Part shown: positions 1-7,845 of the stretch, one piece after another
Layout of the letters: every line of letters begins with the position of its first letter
Numbering within the stretch: position 1 is the first letter of the stretch
NCBI GenBank assembly: GCA_900112915.1
Contig: FONK01000017.1
Location: 1-37,163 of the forward strand
Reading direction: 5' to 3'
Length of the DNA: 37,163 nucleotides
From: Peptostreptococcaceae bacterium pGA-8
GTDB lineage: Bacteria > Bacillota > Clostridia > Peptostreptococcales > Anaerovoracaceae
Made by a program: the position numbers and the translations under genes
The notes under the pieces: model-generated
What the model saw: the letters and a program-made list of their open reading frames with translations, nothing else
What the model was told of the DNA's origin: nothing
The model's database searches: none

Positions 1-2
1 TA

Positions 3-368
3 ACTGCCATTGAGCAAGGCATAATTACATCCGCGACTAAACAGCGATTAACGGACTTGGAAGCGGAAAAAGAAGAAATTGAATACAGAATAAAAAAAGA
101 GCAGATTAAAAAGCCTATCATAACAAAAGAGCATATCCAGTATTGGCTATACTCTTTTAAAAATGGGGATTTAGAAGATGTAAATTATCAAAAACGAATT
201 ATTGACACACTTGTACACTCTATTTATCTGTACGACGCTGATAATGGGATGACTGAGATTGCAATTCTCTACAATACAACAAACAATAAAAATACCCGAA
301 CTGCTATTAAAAGTTCGGGTACATCCCATTTGGTACACCCACACGGGCTCGAACCGTGGACACCCTGA
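3..368 (+). CDS. Large serine recombinase, C-terminal fragment
   Basis: This is the 3' end of a site-specific recombinase whose N-terminal catalytic part lies off the left edge. The readable frame opens at base 3. It shows the charged, coiled-coil-rich tail typical of large serine recombinases of Clostridial integrative elements, with a Glu/Lys-rich stretch followed by FKNGDLEDVNYQKRIID and VHSIYLYD. Such enzymes integrate and excise mobile elements. The last 12 or so codons run antisense through a tRNA-Lys gene, so the final residues HPHGLEPWTP are simply the tRNA T-arm read as protein. That places the element's attachment site at or inside the tRNA, with the element to the left. The family call rests on the tail only; a tyrosine integrase is unlikely because no R-H-R-Y motif is visible. 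Confidence 0.8.
   Translation, partial: TAIEQGIITSATKQRLTDLEAEKEEIEYRIKKEQIKKPIITKEHIQYWLYSFKNGDLEDVNYQKRIIDTLVHSIYLYDADNGMTEIAILYNTTNNKNTRTAIKSSGTSHLVHPHGLEPWTP
281..321 (-). terminator. Rho-independent terminator of tRNA-Lys, inside the recombinase CDS
   Basis: Perfect 9-bp arms TACCCGAAC (293-301) and GTTCGGGTA (313-321) with an 11-base loop are followed on the minus strand by TTTTT. It lies 10 bases past the CCA end of tRNA-Lys. The same bases encode the last residues of the recombinase on the other strand. Confidence 0.8.
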
Positions 369-406
369 TTAAGAGTCAGGTGCTCTACCAACTGAGCTAT
401 GGATGC
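331..406 (-). tRNA. tRNA-Lys (anticodon CTT), CCA encoded
   Basis: The minus strand folds as a full cloverleaf: acceptor GCATCCA with TGGGTGT (G1-U72 and one T-G wobble), D-arm GCTCAGTTGGTAGAGC, anticodon stem CCTGA/TCAGG with loop CTCTTAA (anticodon CTT), T-arm CACGG-TTCGAGC-CCGTG, discriminator A and an encoded CCA. It has its own promoter upstream and a terminator downstream. Its 3' half is the likely attachment site of the element to the left, so the acceptor wobble pair could reflect a 3' end rebuilt by integration. Confidence 0.96.
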
Positions 407-446
407 ACAACATATTCAACATGCCGCTTGACTTGGCACGTTGAAT

Positions 447-475
447 AGTATAACATCGCCCTAAACCTTTGTCAA
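447..475 (-). promoter_or_regulatory. Promoter of tRNA-Lys
   Basis: On the minus strand TTGACA (470-475) and TATACT (447-452) are separated by 17 bases, reading towards the tRNA 41 bases further on. A 12-bp interrupted palindrome (413-447) sits in the leader. Confidence 0.75.
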
Positions 476-554
476 TAACAAACTTTCAATAAATCGCAAA
501 TTTCCTGTCAACAATTTGCTATGCAAAACTAAAGGGCGACAAAAATTTCAAAGA

Positions 555-1280
555 CTACAGAATTTCAATCATTCTGCCCAGCTCCTCATCTCCTGCATCA
601 GGCTCACCTGTCTTCTCCGCCTCAGCTCTGTACTTATCCATAAGATCACTGAAAATTTCAGCAATTGAAGGCGGTGTGTAGCTTATAGTATTGGCACCTG
701 CCTTAATGGTCTCCAATATTGACTCTTCTGTCGGACCTCCTGTTGCAATAATCGGAACCTTAGGAAAGCTCTTTCTGATATGGGCTACAATTTCCGGTGT
801 TCTGGCGCCTGCCGACACATTGAGAATAGTTGCCCCCGCATCAAGCCGCGCCTGCACATCCTCAAGATCATTTACCACTGTAACAACAATAGGAATATCA
901 ATAACCTTTCTTATGAGCTTAACATTTTCGTTGCTTATGGGTGCATTTACCACCACTCCATAGGCTCCCTGCGCCTCTGCATCCTTTGCCATTAGCGCTA
1001 CTCGAAAGCCTTTAGTCGTCCCCCCGCCTACACCTGCAAAAACAGGAATTGACGACGCACTGATAATAGTCTGAGAAATAATCTGCTGAGGCGTATACGG
1101 ATATACGGCCAGCACTCCGTCAGCGTTACAATTTCTAATAATTGCAACATCTGTGCTAAAAATAACAGACTTTATCCTTCGCCCCATTACAACGATGCCC
1201 TTCGCCTGCCAAATAACATCCGGCACCTGAAGACTCTTGGATCTAAGGGTTCCCGTCACTCTTGGAATTTCTCTATCCAT
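555..1280 (-). CDS. TIM-barrel protein of unknown activity (often annotated 'hydrolase')
   Basis: The 241-residue protein has the repeating strand-helix pattern of a (beta/alpha)8 barrel: VFAGVGGGTTKG, YGVVVNAPISNENVKLIRK, IPIVVTVVNDLEDVQARLDAGATILNVSAG and a C-terminal VPIIATGGPTEESILETIKAGAN that resembles the phosphate-binding end of ThiG/HisA-like barrels. I recognise it as a conserved Firmicute family with no firmly known reaction. The start is clear: an AAGGAG site inside the last codons of the upstream histidine kinase gene lies 7 bases before the ATG, and the kinase TGA ends one base before it, so the two are translationally coupled. It is the last gene of an MFS / response regulator / kinase operon, which makes a sensory or metabolic link possible but unproven. 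Confidence 0.8.
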   Translation of the reverse strand: MDREIPRVTGTLRSKSLQVPDVIWQAKGIVVMGRRIKSVIFSTDVAIIRNCNADGVLAVYPYTPQQIISQTIISASSIPVFAGVGGGTTKGFRVALMAKDAEAQGAYGVVVNAPISNENVKLIRKVIDIPIVVTVVNDLEDVQARLDAGATILNVSAGARTPEIVAHIRKSFPKVPIIATGGPTEESILETIKAGANTISYTPPSIAEIFSDLMDKYRAEAEKTGEPDAGDEELGRMIEIL

Positions 1281-1281
1281 T

Positions 1282-2721
1282 TCAAACTCCTTCTATTGAC
1301 TCCAGTTCAATACCTTCTTCTTTTTCATTATATACCGGCAATTCAATTTTTGTAATATACTTTTCATCAGTTTCTTCGCTGACAAAAGAGCCTCCCAGGT
1401 CAGACACCAGCTTTTCGCAGGTTTTAACGCCAATGCAGGTGCTTTCTACCATTCTGGCCTCTGTTGCCACATTGTTCTCAAGTCTGATTGAAATTTTACC
1501 ATCGATTGATTCAGCCTTAATCTTGATTGAATCCTTCTTATTAGCATACTTCATTATGTTGGAAAACAGGTTGTCAAACAGTCTTCTCAAGGCTGCAACT
1601 TCAGTCTTTACAGTAATCTGAGTTAATTTATAATCCAGCTCAACCTGTAGTCCGTAATTAATCAGCTCCGCCGTATGTTCCGTTAAAAGCTGCTGGAACA
1701 AAATGTCGCCATCTAAAATCTCCCACTCCAAGTTTTTTTCAGACTTTCCATAAACCAAAAAATATTGGAACAGCTTGTCAGATAAATTTTTCAGCTGGAA
1801 TGCTTTGTCTCTGCAAGCTGAAATGTAGGATTCCATTTCCGCCTTATCCTTATACTTCTCGCCTTCGATAATATCCAAATAGCCTATCATTGAAGTCAAA
1901 GGTGTTCTAATGTCGTGGGACATGGATGTGATAAGCTGCCGGTTAGACTCCCAAGCCTCCTTTTCACTTGCAAGTCTTTTGATGAGAGTGATACGCATCC
2001 TCTCAATTCCATGACCCATTCTTCCGATTTCATCATTGCCTTTAACGGTAATAACCCTGTCAATTTCTCCGGAGCTTACAGCCTCAACATCATCGGAAAT
2101 TTGAACAATTCTTTTTAATATTCTGCTGTTATATATAAGCACGGTTAATAGCAGCACGAAAAATGCCACAATTATCATGCCTATACTCATTACACTGTAT
2201 AAGCCCTCTTCTCTGTAAACATCAAGATTTACATAGTAATCCTGATCATAGAATCTTACTATTCTAAGATGAATGTCAGTCTTGATATTGTAATCAATTC
2301 TTGCAAGAGGCTTGTCAATAATCTCATCTTCTTCAGCATCCCTCGGGTTAACCTTTGTCGTTTCCTGAAGCTCGGTAAAACCAAAATAATTCTTAGAAAT
2401 CCATGCACTGGAATAGTATATTTGTGTATTGTCCGATACAGTTAAGGAGGTGTACTTATTTAACGCCATCCAGTTGTTAATAGCGGCTTTATCAGTTCCT
2501 TCAACTTGATTTTCATCTATGAACTTCTCCAGATCTTTAAATGTTTCCTCCTGAATTCGGCTATCTACCTCTGTGCCTTTATAATATTTTTCTGCCAGAG
2601 ATTTTTCCAAAGATGTGCCGACTATAACGACAACACCGCCCAGAGCAATGCCTAAAAGAATGATCAGCGTAATCTTTAGGTTTAGCGGCACAAAAAGTCT
2701 GTCTTTCTTAAAATTAGTCAA
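1282..2721 (-). CDS. Membrane sensor histidine kinase
   Basis: This 479-residue kinase has TM1 at about 16-36, an extracytoplasmic sensor region to about 175, TM2 at about 177-197, a HAMP segment, then the HisKA phosphoacceptor helix with MSHDIRTPLTS (His269) and a HATPase domain with the N-box LFDNLFSNIMKYA (Asn384). The glycine-rich lid is unusual: a STCIGVKTC stretch replaces the usual G-x-G-x-G, and no clear D-x-G-x-G is seen. Translation starts at TTG, 8 bases after AAGGGG, and the gene overlaps the response regulator stop by 8 bases (TTGACTAA). It presumably phosphorylates the regulator encoded just upstream. The signal is unknown; the neighbouring MFS exporter suggests a drug or small metabolite. 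Confidence 0.93.
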   Translation of the reverse strand: MTNFKKDRLFVPLNLKITLIILLGIALGGVVVIVGTSLEKSLAEKYYKGTEVDSRIQEETFKDLEKFIDENQVEGTDKAAINNWMALNKYTSLTVSDNTQIYYSSAWISKNYFGFTELQETTKVNPRDAEEDEIIDKPLARIDYNIKTDIHLRIVRFYDQDYYVNLDVYREEGLYSVMSIGMIIVAFFVLLLTVLIYNSRILKRIVQISDDVEAVSSGEIDRVITVKGNDEIGRMGHGIERMRITLIKRLASEKEAWESNRQLITSMSHDIRTPLTSMIGYLDIIEGEKYKDKAEMESYISACRDKAFQLKNLSDKLFQYFLVYGKSEKNLEWEILDGDILFQQLLTEHTAELINYGLQVELDYKLTQITVKTEVAALRRLFDNLFSNIMKYANKKDSIKIKAESIDGKISIRLENNVATEARMVESTCIGVKTCEKLVSDLGGSFVSEETDEKYITKIELPVYNEKEEGIELESIEGV

Positions 2722-3415
2722 TTCTGTACCCCTTTCCCCAAACAGTCTTAATGATTGTAGGGTTGCTGATGTCCTGCTCTAATTTTTTCCTCAGGTTCAA
2801 AACATGGACCATTATGTTATTTCCTGCCGAGGAGCTGTATCTTTCCCCCCAAACAGCTTCATAAAGCTCCTTATTCGCCACAACATCGCCTCTGTGCTCC
2901 ATCAAATAGCGCAGAATGTCAAACTCCCTGTCCGTTAAATTGATTCTAACTCCGGCCTTGGTTGCAATACGCTTTTTTGTGTTTACAGAGACGGTGTCCG
3001 ACAAGGTTTCTACACTTACCTCCTTGGCGATTTTTTGCTGATAAGTATTGTATCGCCTTAGAAGCGATTTAACTTTTAACAAAAGATCCGTCTGTGAGAA
3101 GGGCTTGACCAGATAGTCGTCTCCCCCCTCGCCGTATGCTTCGACCTTGTCACTTTCTTGAGATTTGGCAGTCAGGAACAGCACCGGTATGTCAGATGTT
3201 TTTCTAATCCATTTGCAGACCTCAATTCCATCAATTCCCGGCATCATAATATCTAAAAGCACCAAATCAAAGCTCTTGTCTTCAGCAAGCTTTTCAATGG
3301 CAAGCTCGCCATTTTCGCTCTGCTCAACTTCATAGCCTTCACTGTTCAAAAGTACAGATAAAACCTGTCTAATATCCGGATCATCGTCAACGATTAAAAT
3401 TCTTTCTTTTCTCAT
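2714..3415 (-). CDS. OmpR/PhoB-family response regulator
   Basis: This 233-residue regulator has a receiver domain with the acidic pair Asp10-Asp12, phosphoacceptor Asp55 (LVLLDIMMPG), Thr82 and Lys104, followed by a winged-helix DNA-binding domain with LTDREFDILRYLMEHRGDVVANKELYEAVWGE in outline and the closing GKGYRID. The length is normal for the family. The receiver wording (IMMPGIDGIEVCKWIR) resembles VanR-type regulators, which is a resemblance only. ATG lies one base after the MFS stop and the 3' end overlaps the kinase, so MFS, regulator, kinase and TIM-barrel gene form one coupled operon. Confidence 0.95.
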   Translation of the reverse strand: MRKERILIVDDDPDIRQVLSVLLNSEGYEVEQSENGELAIEKLAEDKSFDLVLLDIMMPGIDGIEVCKWIRKTSDIPVLFLTAKSQESDKVEAYGEGGDDYLVKPFSQTDLLLKVKSLLRRYNTYQQKIAKEVSVETLSDTVSVNTKKRIATKAGVRINLTDREFDILRYLMEHRGDVVANKELYEAVWGERYSSSAGNNIMVHVLNLRKKLEQDISNPTIIKTVWGKGYRID

Positions 3416-3416
3416 A

Positions 3417-4631
3417 TCAAATATTATTTCCCTTCTTGTTCGCCTTATCCACCAATATCAGAACAATAACAAAGCCAATAAAACTCAGTATTGTCCCTAA
3501 AAGCAACAACGGCTTAGCGCCAAGACTGTCCAATATATAGCCTCCTGCGGCACTGGCAAAAACTGTGGATACGGTAATCATTGTAGTAAAGAGCGCCTGT
3601 CCCTTAACAGCCTCCCCTTTGGACATAATCTTATTAGTAAAGTGTACCATAGCCGGCAGGAATAATGCAAAAGAAAATGGCTGAAAACCTTGTGCAATAT
3701 ATAAAAAGGCTGTGGATTTACTTACATAAAACAATAACATCTTCAAGGTGAATGCCCCTACGGCAAGCTTCAGCATGGTCTCATAGGATATAACTTTTTT
3801 TACTCTGTTAAAGAAAAATAAGGTTGGAATTTCAAGGAAAGCCATAAGCGAAAGAAGTCTTCCCAGGTCGCCGTTAGTTCCCCCTACATCGCCAACAATC
3901 TGCATCATAAAGGAATTTAAGATACTGTTTCCAAAAAATATAAAAACTACGGCGCAGTTCAACAATGCAAAAATCCGATTGTTTAACAAAAAATATTTAA
4001 GGGATATTTCCTTTTCCTTACTTTTTCCGGTTTTAGCGGCTTCAGGCAAAACAGCCCTTGTCGCCGAACCCCTGTTCCATTGCTTATTCGTCAAATATAT
4101 TGATACAAACATTAACACAAGAACAATTTCCGCCGTAACGGGCAGGACTGAAACCCCCAGCTTAGAAACCAAGGTCCCCAGAAAGCTGCATAAAATGGAG
4201 TAGGCCAAAGAGCCCATGCTCCTGGCAACTCCGAAATTGATAAAAACCCCTTTTTCCTCCAGCTTAAAGCTAAGAGAATTAATTAACGGCTGCAATACAG
4301 CATGCCATGCCACCAGCATTATGAACAAAAAAGTCAAGACGCCTGACTTTTGCACAAAAGCCGGAAGACATGCTGTCCCTAAGAACAAGCCGCCTGCAAT
4401 GCCTGTGATTATCCCCGCAAGAGAAAGCTTCCTGCTCCTATCCGCAAAATCAGCCAAAATTGGCTGCAATACTACAGCAAAAATGCTTCCCAGCGCCAAA
4501 ATCATACCTATATTTTCATTGCTATAGCCTCTATCAGTCAGATACACCGATGCAAAGCTGCAAATCGCAGCATAGTACATCCAATAAGTCCCCTGTATCC
4601 CGCTATATGTAAGTGTTAAATGTCTATCCAT
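3417..4631 (-). CDS. MFS transporter (LacY-like, MFS_1-like family)
   Basis: The 404-residue protein has about 12 hydrophobic segments. The start TYSGIQGTYWMYYAAICSFASVYL and the loop ILADFADRSRKLS (an MFS motif-A-like D-x-x-D-R) match the nucleoside:H+ symporter/LacY-like group, PF12832 style. Substrate is unknown. It is the first gene of the operon: a TTGCAA-17-TATAAT promoter lies just upstream and GGGAGA precedes the ATG. Co-transcription with a two-component system is compatible with either a transported signal or an inducible exporter. Confidence 0.88.
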   Translation of the reverse strand: MDRHLTLTYSGIQGTYWMYYAAICSFASVYLTDRGYSNENIGMILALGSIFAVVLQPILADFADRSRKLSLAGIITGIAGGLFLGTACLPAFVQKSGVLTFLFIMLVAWHAVLQPLINSLSFKLEEKGVFINFGVARSMGSLAYSILCSFLGTLVSKLGVSVLPVTAEIVLVLMFVSIYLTNKQWNRGSATRAVLPEAAKTGKSKEKEISLKYFLLNNRIFALLNCAVVFIFFGNSILNSFMMQIVGDVGGTNGDLGRLLSLMAFLEIPTLFFFNRVKKVISYETMLKLAVGAFTLKMLLFYVSKSTAFLYIAQGFQPFSFALFLPAMVHFTNKIMSKGEAVKGQALFTTMITVSTVFASAAGGYILDSLGAKPLLLLGTILSFIGFVIVLILVDKANKKGNNI

Positions 4632-4654
4632 TAAGTTAAATCTCCCGCAGACCT

Positions 4655-4683
4655 ATTATAAAACTATATGCCCGCTCTTGCAA
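4655..4683 (-). promoter_or_regulatory. Promoter of the MFS / two-component operon
   Basis: On the minus strand TTGCAA (4678-4683) and TATAAT (4655-4660) are 17 bases apart, 24 bases before the MFS start codon. It lies directly against the terminator of the upstream symporter gene. Confidence 0.6.
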
Positions 4684-4724
4684 ATAAAAATAGCAAAGCA
4701 GCCGATAAACTGCCCTGCTATTTT
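4680..4724 (-). terminator. Terminator of the AGCS symporter gene
   Basis: Arms AAAATAGCA (4687-4695) and TGCTATTTT (4716-4724) enclose a second 4-bp stem GCAG/CTGC. On the minus strand the hairpin runs into TTTTTATTT. It begins 20 bases after the symporter stop. Confidence 0.8.
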
Positions 4725-4743
4725 AAAAATTCTTTGTCTCAAT

Positions 4744-6150
4744 TTACTTCCATACATCAGTATTGTGAATTCCAATGTCGGAAGCCTTGAAGGTCGGATT
4801 TTCGCCTTTCTTCTTTTGATCTGTGTAGTTTTTAAGCGCTTTAACTGCAATTTCTCCAAGAAGAACCATTGCCACGCAGTTAACCACAGCCATTCCCGCC
4901 ATCAGTATGTCTGCCATGTTCCATGCAAGCTCAAGGCTGGCATTTGCACCTACAAAGACCATAATTACTGCAAGTATCCTGAAAACAAGCATTACAGCCT
5001 TATTTTCACTGATAAACTTCACATTAAACTCTGCATAGAAATAGTTTCCAATTAGAGAGGTAAATGCGAACAAAGCAACTGCAAAGGTGATAATTGCAAC
5101 ACCTGCATCACCAAATACAGACTTAACACTTTCCTGAACAAGAGGAATACCGTTCAATTCTCCGCCAACAGTATATTTCCCTGTGCAAAGAATGATAAAT
5201 ACTGTAGTTGAACAAATAATCAATGTATCGATAAATACGGATATAACCTGAACCAGTCCCTGCTTAACCGGATGACTTACATCAGCTGCAGCTGCTGCAT
5301 TTGGAGCAGAACCCATACCGGCTTCATTGGAGAAAAGACCTCTCTTAACGCCAAGAACCATGCATGATCCGGCAAAGCCTCCCATAATCTTCTGAAAATC
5401 GAAGGCATCTTTGAAAATAATTCCGAAAACTTCAGGAAGCTTTCCAATGTTCATAACTGTGATGATTATTCCGATTCCAATATAAACGACAGCCATAATA
5501 GGAACCAAAACTGATGACCATGTACTGATCTTAGTTGCTCCACCGAAAAACAGGAAGGTTGAAATTGCTGCCAGGATCGCTCCTACGATCATCGCTACAG
5601 TTGAGTAGCTATCACCTGCATAGGTTTCAAAGGCTGAAGCGATGTTATATGCCTGGAGTCCGTTAAATCCGAAGGCAAAGGTCAAAATTAGGAATATTGA
5701 GAAAATTACACCCAACCATCTCATATTAAGAGCTCTTTCAATGTAATATGAAGGGCCTCCCTTAAAGATTGTTCCATCAGGTTTTTTGTAAATTTGAGCT
5801 AGAGTGGATTCGATAAACGCAGAGGCTCCACCGATTACAGCCATAATCCACATCCACAATACCGCACCGGGACCACCTAAAACAATAGCCGTTGCCACAC
5901 CTGCTATATTGCCGGTTCCCACCCTTGATGCTGTTGCTATCATAAGAGCTTGGAAAGAAGAGATTCCGCCTTCGTGGCTTTTCTCTGTTAGCACTCTGAT
6001 TCCCTCAGGGAAAAGTCTAATTTGTACAAAACATGTTCTGATTGTAAAATAAAGACCGACTATGATCAGCATCCAGAACAAAACTACACTGTAAATCCAA
6101 CCGCTCCAATTGCCGGTCAGATCTGTAAAGGTTTGAATAAAATCTTGCAT
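4744..6150 (-). CDS. Alanine/glycine:cation symporter (AGCS family)
   Basis: The 468-residue membrane protein imports small amino acids (alanine, glycine) with Na+ or H+. Family marks are the conserved ATASRVGTGNIAGVATAI stretch, the PGAVLWMWIMAVIGGASAF signature, KGGPSYYIERAL, and SNEAGMGSAPNAAAAA. Length is usual for AGCS. I chose ATG 6150 because GGAGA lies 6-8 bases before it; the frame stays open for 45 more codons upstream but those cover the promoter. Monocistronic, with its own promoter and terminator, and divergent from the zinc operon. Confidence 0.95.
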   Translation of the reverse strand: MQDFIQTFTDLTGNWSGWIYSVVLFWMLIIVGLYFTIRTCFVQIRLFPEGIRVLTEKSHEGGISSFQALMIATASRVGTGNIAGVATAIVLGGPGAVLWMWIMAVIGGASAFIESTLAQIYKKPDGTIFKGGPSYYIERALNMRWLGVIFSIFLILTFAFGFNGLQAYNIASAFETYAGDSYSTVAMIVGAILAAISTFLFFGGATKISTWSSVLVPIMAVVYIGIGIIITVMNIGKLPEVFGIIFKDAFDFQKIMGGFAGSCMVLGVKRGLFSNEAGMGSAPNAAAAADVSHPVKQGLVQVISVFIDTLIICSTTVFIILCTGKYTVGGELNGIPLVQESVKSVFGDAGVAIITFAVALFAFTSLIGNYFYAEFNVKFISENKAVMLVFRILAVIMVFVGANASLELAWNMADILMAGMAVVNCVAMVLLGEIAVKALKNYTDQKKKGENPTFKASDIGIHNTDVWK

Positions 6151-6195
6151 ATCTGCTCTCCTTAATAAAAATATATGATGTATAAAAACATTAGC

Positions 6196-6224
6196 ATTAT
6201 ACCACACTAAAGCAATGTATACAA
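6196..6224 (-). promoter_or_regulatory. Promoter of the AGCS gene
   Basis: On the minus strand TTGTAT (6219-6224) and TATAAT (6196-6201) are 17 bases apart, 46 bases before the chosen ATG. This supports the shorter start. Confidence 0.65.
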
Positions 6225-6295
6225 GTTTTTTTGCCAATGTGTGAGCCTCTGTGTGAACTTCCGAAAATTGTTCCAATTTATCCAAGATTTGTTAT

Positions 6296-6338
6296 TTGAC
6301 ATTGCAGATGTATGAGAGTAAAATGAGAATGATTTTCA
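6296..6338 (+). promoter_or_regulatory. Promoter with Fur/Zur-type box for the zinc operon
   Basis: TTGACA (6296-6301) and TAAAAT (6319-6324) are 17 bases apart. TGAGAATGATTTTCA (6324-6338) overlaps the end of the -10 and matches the 7-1-7 Fur-family operator TGATAATnATTATCA at all but two bases. Placement at the transcription start fits repression by the Fur-family protein encoded immediately downstream. Confidence 0.8.
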
Positions 6339-6363
6339 ATTTGCATATAAAGGATGGTTCAAA

Positions 6364-6771
6364 ATGAGAAAAAATTCTTATCAAACAAAGCAGCAAGCGG
6401 CAATTTTTAAAATCTGTGAGTCCTTTGGAGAGGATTATTTTACAGCCGCTCATGTTATTAGCTGTCTTGAAGCTGAAGGCGTTCATTTAGGCATGGCAAC
6501 TGTATACAGACAGCTTAAAAACTTGGAGAGTAAGGGTTTTTTGTCCAGCACACATCTTGCAGGCAGTGACAGCAGAAGCTACAGGTTTTTAAGCCCGTCC
6601 CCTGAGTCCGCCTTTTACATGCAATGCGAGGATTGTGGTAAGGTCATTCATTTTGATTGTGCGGAAATACAAAAGGTTTACAGTCATCTTGAAGCTGATC
6701 ATAATTTTTCCATTAACCCTCGGAAAACTATTTTCTATGGGCAATGTGGATGCAATAAATCAAAGCTATAA
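6364..6771 (+). CDS. Fur-family metalloregulator, probably Zur-like
   Basis: This 135-residue repressor has the Fur winged helix (YFTAAHVISCLEAEGVHLGMATVYRQLKNLESKGF), then a dimerisation domain with CEDCGK and a C-terminal CGC, together the likely structural zinc site. The typical long C-terminal CxxC tail is shortened to C-x-C. The first gene after its own Fur-type box, it heads an operon for a zinc-type ABC importer, so a zinc-sensing (Zur) role is the best inference; iron or manganese sensing is not excluded. An AAGGAT site precedes ATG 6364. Confidence 0.9.
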   Translation: MRKNSYQTKQQAAIFKICESFGEDYFTAAHVISCLEAEGVHLGMATVYRQLKNLESKGFLSSTHLAGSDSRSYRFLSPSPESAFYMQCEDCGKVIHFDCAEIQKVYSHLEADHNFSINPRKTIFYGQCGCNKSKL

Positions 6772-6797
6772 CAATACTATTCAAGGAAGGACAAAAA

Positions 6798-7844
6798 ATG
6801 AAAAAACTAAGTAAAATTTTGGCAATTTCTCTATCACTGATTTTAATAGCCGGCGCTTTTTATGGCTGCGGCTTGAAAAAGGATGGTAAAAATGACGGCA
6901 AGCTCAAGGTTGTAGCAACAATCTTCCCTCAGTATGATTTTCTTCGCCAGATAGGCGGTGACAAAATCGATTTAAAAATGCTTCTGACTCCGGGAGCCGA
7001 AAGCCACAGCTTTGAGCCTACACCAAAGGATATCAAGGCAGTTAAGGATGCCGACCTTTTCGTATATGTAGGCGGAGATTCTGACAGCTGGGTTGAAGAG
7101 ATTCTTGAAGGTGTGGATAAGGATAAGCTCAAGACGGTAACTTTAATGGATACGGTAAAAACAGTACCTGAAGAAACTGTTGAAGGCATGCAGGAAGAGC
7201 ACGACCATGATGGGCATCACCATGATGAAGACTCGGATCACGAGAAGGATTCTGAGCACCATGAGGATTCCGACAAGCATGACGAGCATGAGCATGACGA
7301 AGATAAAGAAGATGTTGAGCTTGACGAGCATGTTTGGACATCTCCAAAGAATGCTATAGAAATAGTTAAGAAGCTGTCAGATGAGCTTGGAGCTTTAGAT
7401 CCTGAGAACAAGGATTACTTCAAGAAAAACGCTGATGAATACATTAAAAAACTGGAAGGGCTTGATGGTCATTTTAAGGAAGTAGTGGAAAATGGTAAGA
7501 GAAAAGAAATCATCTTTGGCGATAGATTTCCATTCAGATATTTTGTAGATGCTTATGGTCTTAAATACTATGCCGCATTCCCGGGATGCTCAACGGATAC
7601 AGAAGCAAGCGCCAACACTGTAGCCTTCCTAATCGACAAGATTAAAACGGATAAAATCCCTGTTGTCTTCCACATCGAGTTATCCAATACCAAGATGGCG
7701 GAAAGCATATCCGAAGCTACAGGAGCAAAAATAATGCAGTTAAACGCTGTTCACAATGTCAGCAAAGAGGACTTTGAAAAGGGCGTAACCTATTTAGATC
7801 TTATGACAAAGAACTTAGATGCACTGAAGGAGGCTCTAAACTAA
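6798..7844 (+). CDS. znuA: Zinc-type ABC transporter substrate-binding lipoprotein with His-rich loop
   Basis: This 348-residue member of the ZnuA/TroA (cluster 9) family has a signal peptide ending near Cys24 (AFYGCG, a poor lipobox because of the aromatic residues). The mature part starts KLKVVATIFPQYDFLRQIGG and shows metal-ligand positions His70 (GAESHSFEPTPKD) and His178 (DEHVWTSPKN). Between them residues 134-168 form a loop very rich in His, Asp and Glu, the typical zinc-scavenging insert of zinc rather than manganese binders. The rest (FGDRFPFRYFVDAYGL, PGCSTDTEASA) follows the Clostridial ZnuA type. AAGGAAGG lies before ATG 6798. It is followed by the ATPase after one base. Confidence 0.93.
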   Translation: MKKLSKILAISLSLILIAGAFYGCGLKKDGKNDGKLKVVATIFPQYDFLRQIGGDKIDLKMLLTPGAESHSFEPTPKDIKAVKDADLFVYVGGDSDSWVEEILEGVDKDKLKTVTLMDTVKTVPEETVEGMQEEHDHDGHHHDEDSDHEKDSEHHEDSDKHDEHEHDEDKEDVELDEHVWTSPKNAIEIVKKLSDELGALDPENKDYFKKNADEYIKKLEGLDGHFKEVVENGKRKEIIFGDRFPFRYFVDAYGLKYYAAFPGCSTDTEASANTVAFLIDKIKTDKIPVVFHIELSNTKMAESISEATGAKIMQLNAVHNVSKEDFEKGVTYLDLMTKNLDALKEALN

Positions 7845-7845
7845 A

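Noticed and set aside
7129-7347. Overlapping minus-strand frames opposite the His-rich loop
   Set aside because: They are mirror frames of the GAT/CAC-rich codons of the zinc-binding protein, without ribosome sites.
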